From NCBI RefSeq assembly GCF_002934325.1, contig NZ_PTIV01000011.1, positions 30,601 to 94,600 on the forward strand: a DNA stretch of 64,000 nucleotides. The letters are read 5' to 3'. Positions within the stretch are counted from its first letter, which is position 1. Every line of letters begins with the position of its first letter. Below the pieces are notes generated by a model. That model saw only the letters and a list, made by a program, of their open reading frames with translations. It was not told the DNA's origin and did no database searches. The position numbers and the translations under genes are program-made. Positions 63,736-64,000 of this stretch are shown here, piece after piece. The DNA is from Marinobacter persicus (lineage in GTDB: Bacteria > Pseudomonadota > Gammaproteobacteria > Pseudomonadales > Oleiphilaceae).

Positions 63736-63863
63736 GCTCAGGCCTGTCGGCCTTCGGCCCTTCGGGCCCGCCGTCGCTGCGCTCCCGCGTCCTGCGGCGT
63801 GCAAGGCACGCCTTGTCACATGGGGGCCTTTGTAGTGCACAGCAGGGCCTCGATCCAAAATAA

Positions 63864-63897
63864 AAAAGCCCCGGACGCTTACGCGACCGGGGCTTTT
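63864..63897. terminator. Terminator 2, after the 5S rRNA gene
   Basis: AAAAGCCCCGG and CCGGGGCTTTT form an 11-bp stem with a 12-base loop, and on the minus strand a T-rich run follows. It lies about 9 nt past the 5S 3' end and probably ends the rRNA operon. Confidence 0.85.
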
Positions 63898-63905
63898 GTA
63901 TTTAG

Positions 63906-64000
63906 GAGCCTGACGATGACCTACTCTCACATGGGCGAACCACACTACCATCGGCGCAGGTCTGTTTCACTTCTGAGTTCGGGATGGGATCAGGTGGTTC
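63906..64000 (-). rRNA. rrf: 5S ribosomal RNA (3' part; continues beyond the window)
   Basis: Read on the minus strand the sequence has the conserved 5S blocks CCCGAACTCAGAAGTGAAAC, GCGCCGATGGTAGTGTGG and GAGAGTAGGTCATCGTCAGGC. About 95 of roughly 115-120 bases lie inside the window and the 5' end is past base 64000. It is probably the last gene of an rRNA operon running leftwards and ends at terminator 2. Confidence 0.93.

Noticed and set aside
63703..63951. Minus-strand open frame of 82 codons at the right end
   Set aside because: It crosses the 5S rRNA end and two terminators, so it is not a protein gene.

Overview
The window looks like a chromosomal segment of a Gram-negative marine gammaproteobacterium, most like Marinobacter. 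That is an inference from gene order and protein sequences, not a database match. Support comes from the lptFG/pepA-holC-valS block, the nadC/DUF1631/ampDE block, an rnf (rsx) operon, the rpoS-nlpD-surE-truD-ispDF-ftsB-eno-kdsA-pyrG-tilS-accA-dnaE run, and GC-rich coding with G/C-ending codons. It is dense core genome: no insertion sequence, prophage, CRISPR array or tRNA gene was recognised, and no gene-free stretch exceeds about 220 bases.

Layout. 1-3654: the end of the lipopolysaccharide-export genes lptFG, divergent from pepA-holC. 3745-8080: valS, a ketopantoate-reductase-like gene and a PduO-type cobalamin adenosyltransferase. 8090-13437: ampE-ampD and a DUF1631 gene, divergent from nadC, then a yqcC-like gene. 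13475-19317: hda and a DUF2066 gene, divergent from purM-purN, followed by a DUF3108 protein and an aldo/keto reductase. 19401-23055: avtA, a yjaG-like gene, dcd and apbC on the minus strand. 23236-31436: metG, the six-gene Rnf/Rsx electron-transport complex and nth. 31427-49562: a long minus-strand run from dnaE down to rpoS and a chalcone-isomerase-like gene, covering DNA replication, fatty-acid, tRNA, CTP, KDO, glycolysis, isoprenoid, protein-repair, envelope and stationary-phase functions. 49686-52112: an ArsC-family gene, a DUF2069 gene, a DUF3080 lipoprotein and smrA. 52290-63640: a plus-strand block with a CNB/CBS/DUF294 protein, a DEDDh exonuclease, a DUF4212/sodium-solute symporter pair, a small membrane protein, and a three-gene signalling operon (SLC5-type sensor kinase with receiver, receiver-TPR protein, small histidine kinase). 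63641-64000: two terminators and the 3' part of a 5S rRNA gene on the minus strand, probably the end of an rRNA operon.

The main irregularities are these. (1) The CNB/CBS/DUF294 gene is split by an in-frame UAG, and its last domain continues in the same frame 3 nt later. (2) Three intergenic copies of a roughly 100-bp cloverleaf-like repeat (13.0, 39.0 and 41.0 kb) have perfect 20-23-bp outer arms that differ between copies around a conserved two-hairpin core. (3) The rpoS leader carries an (AAN)4 tract in a hairpin loop, like an Hfq-binding site. (4) A fragment of a second 5S gene lies beyond the first. (5) An inverted repeat lies between lptF and pepA. No wholly new multi-gene system was found. 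The cloverleaf repeat family and the split DUF294 gene next to the transporter/kinase block are the best candidates for something undescribed.
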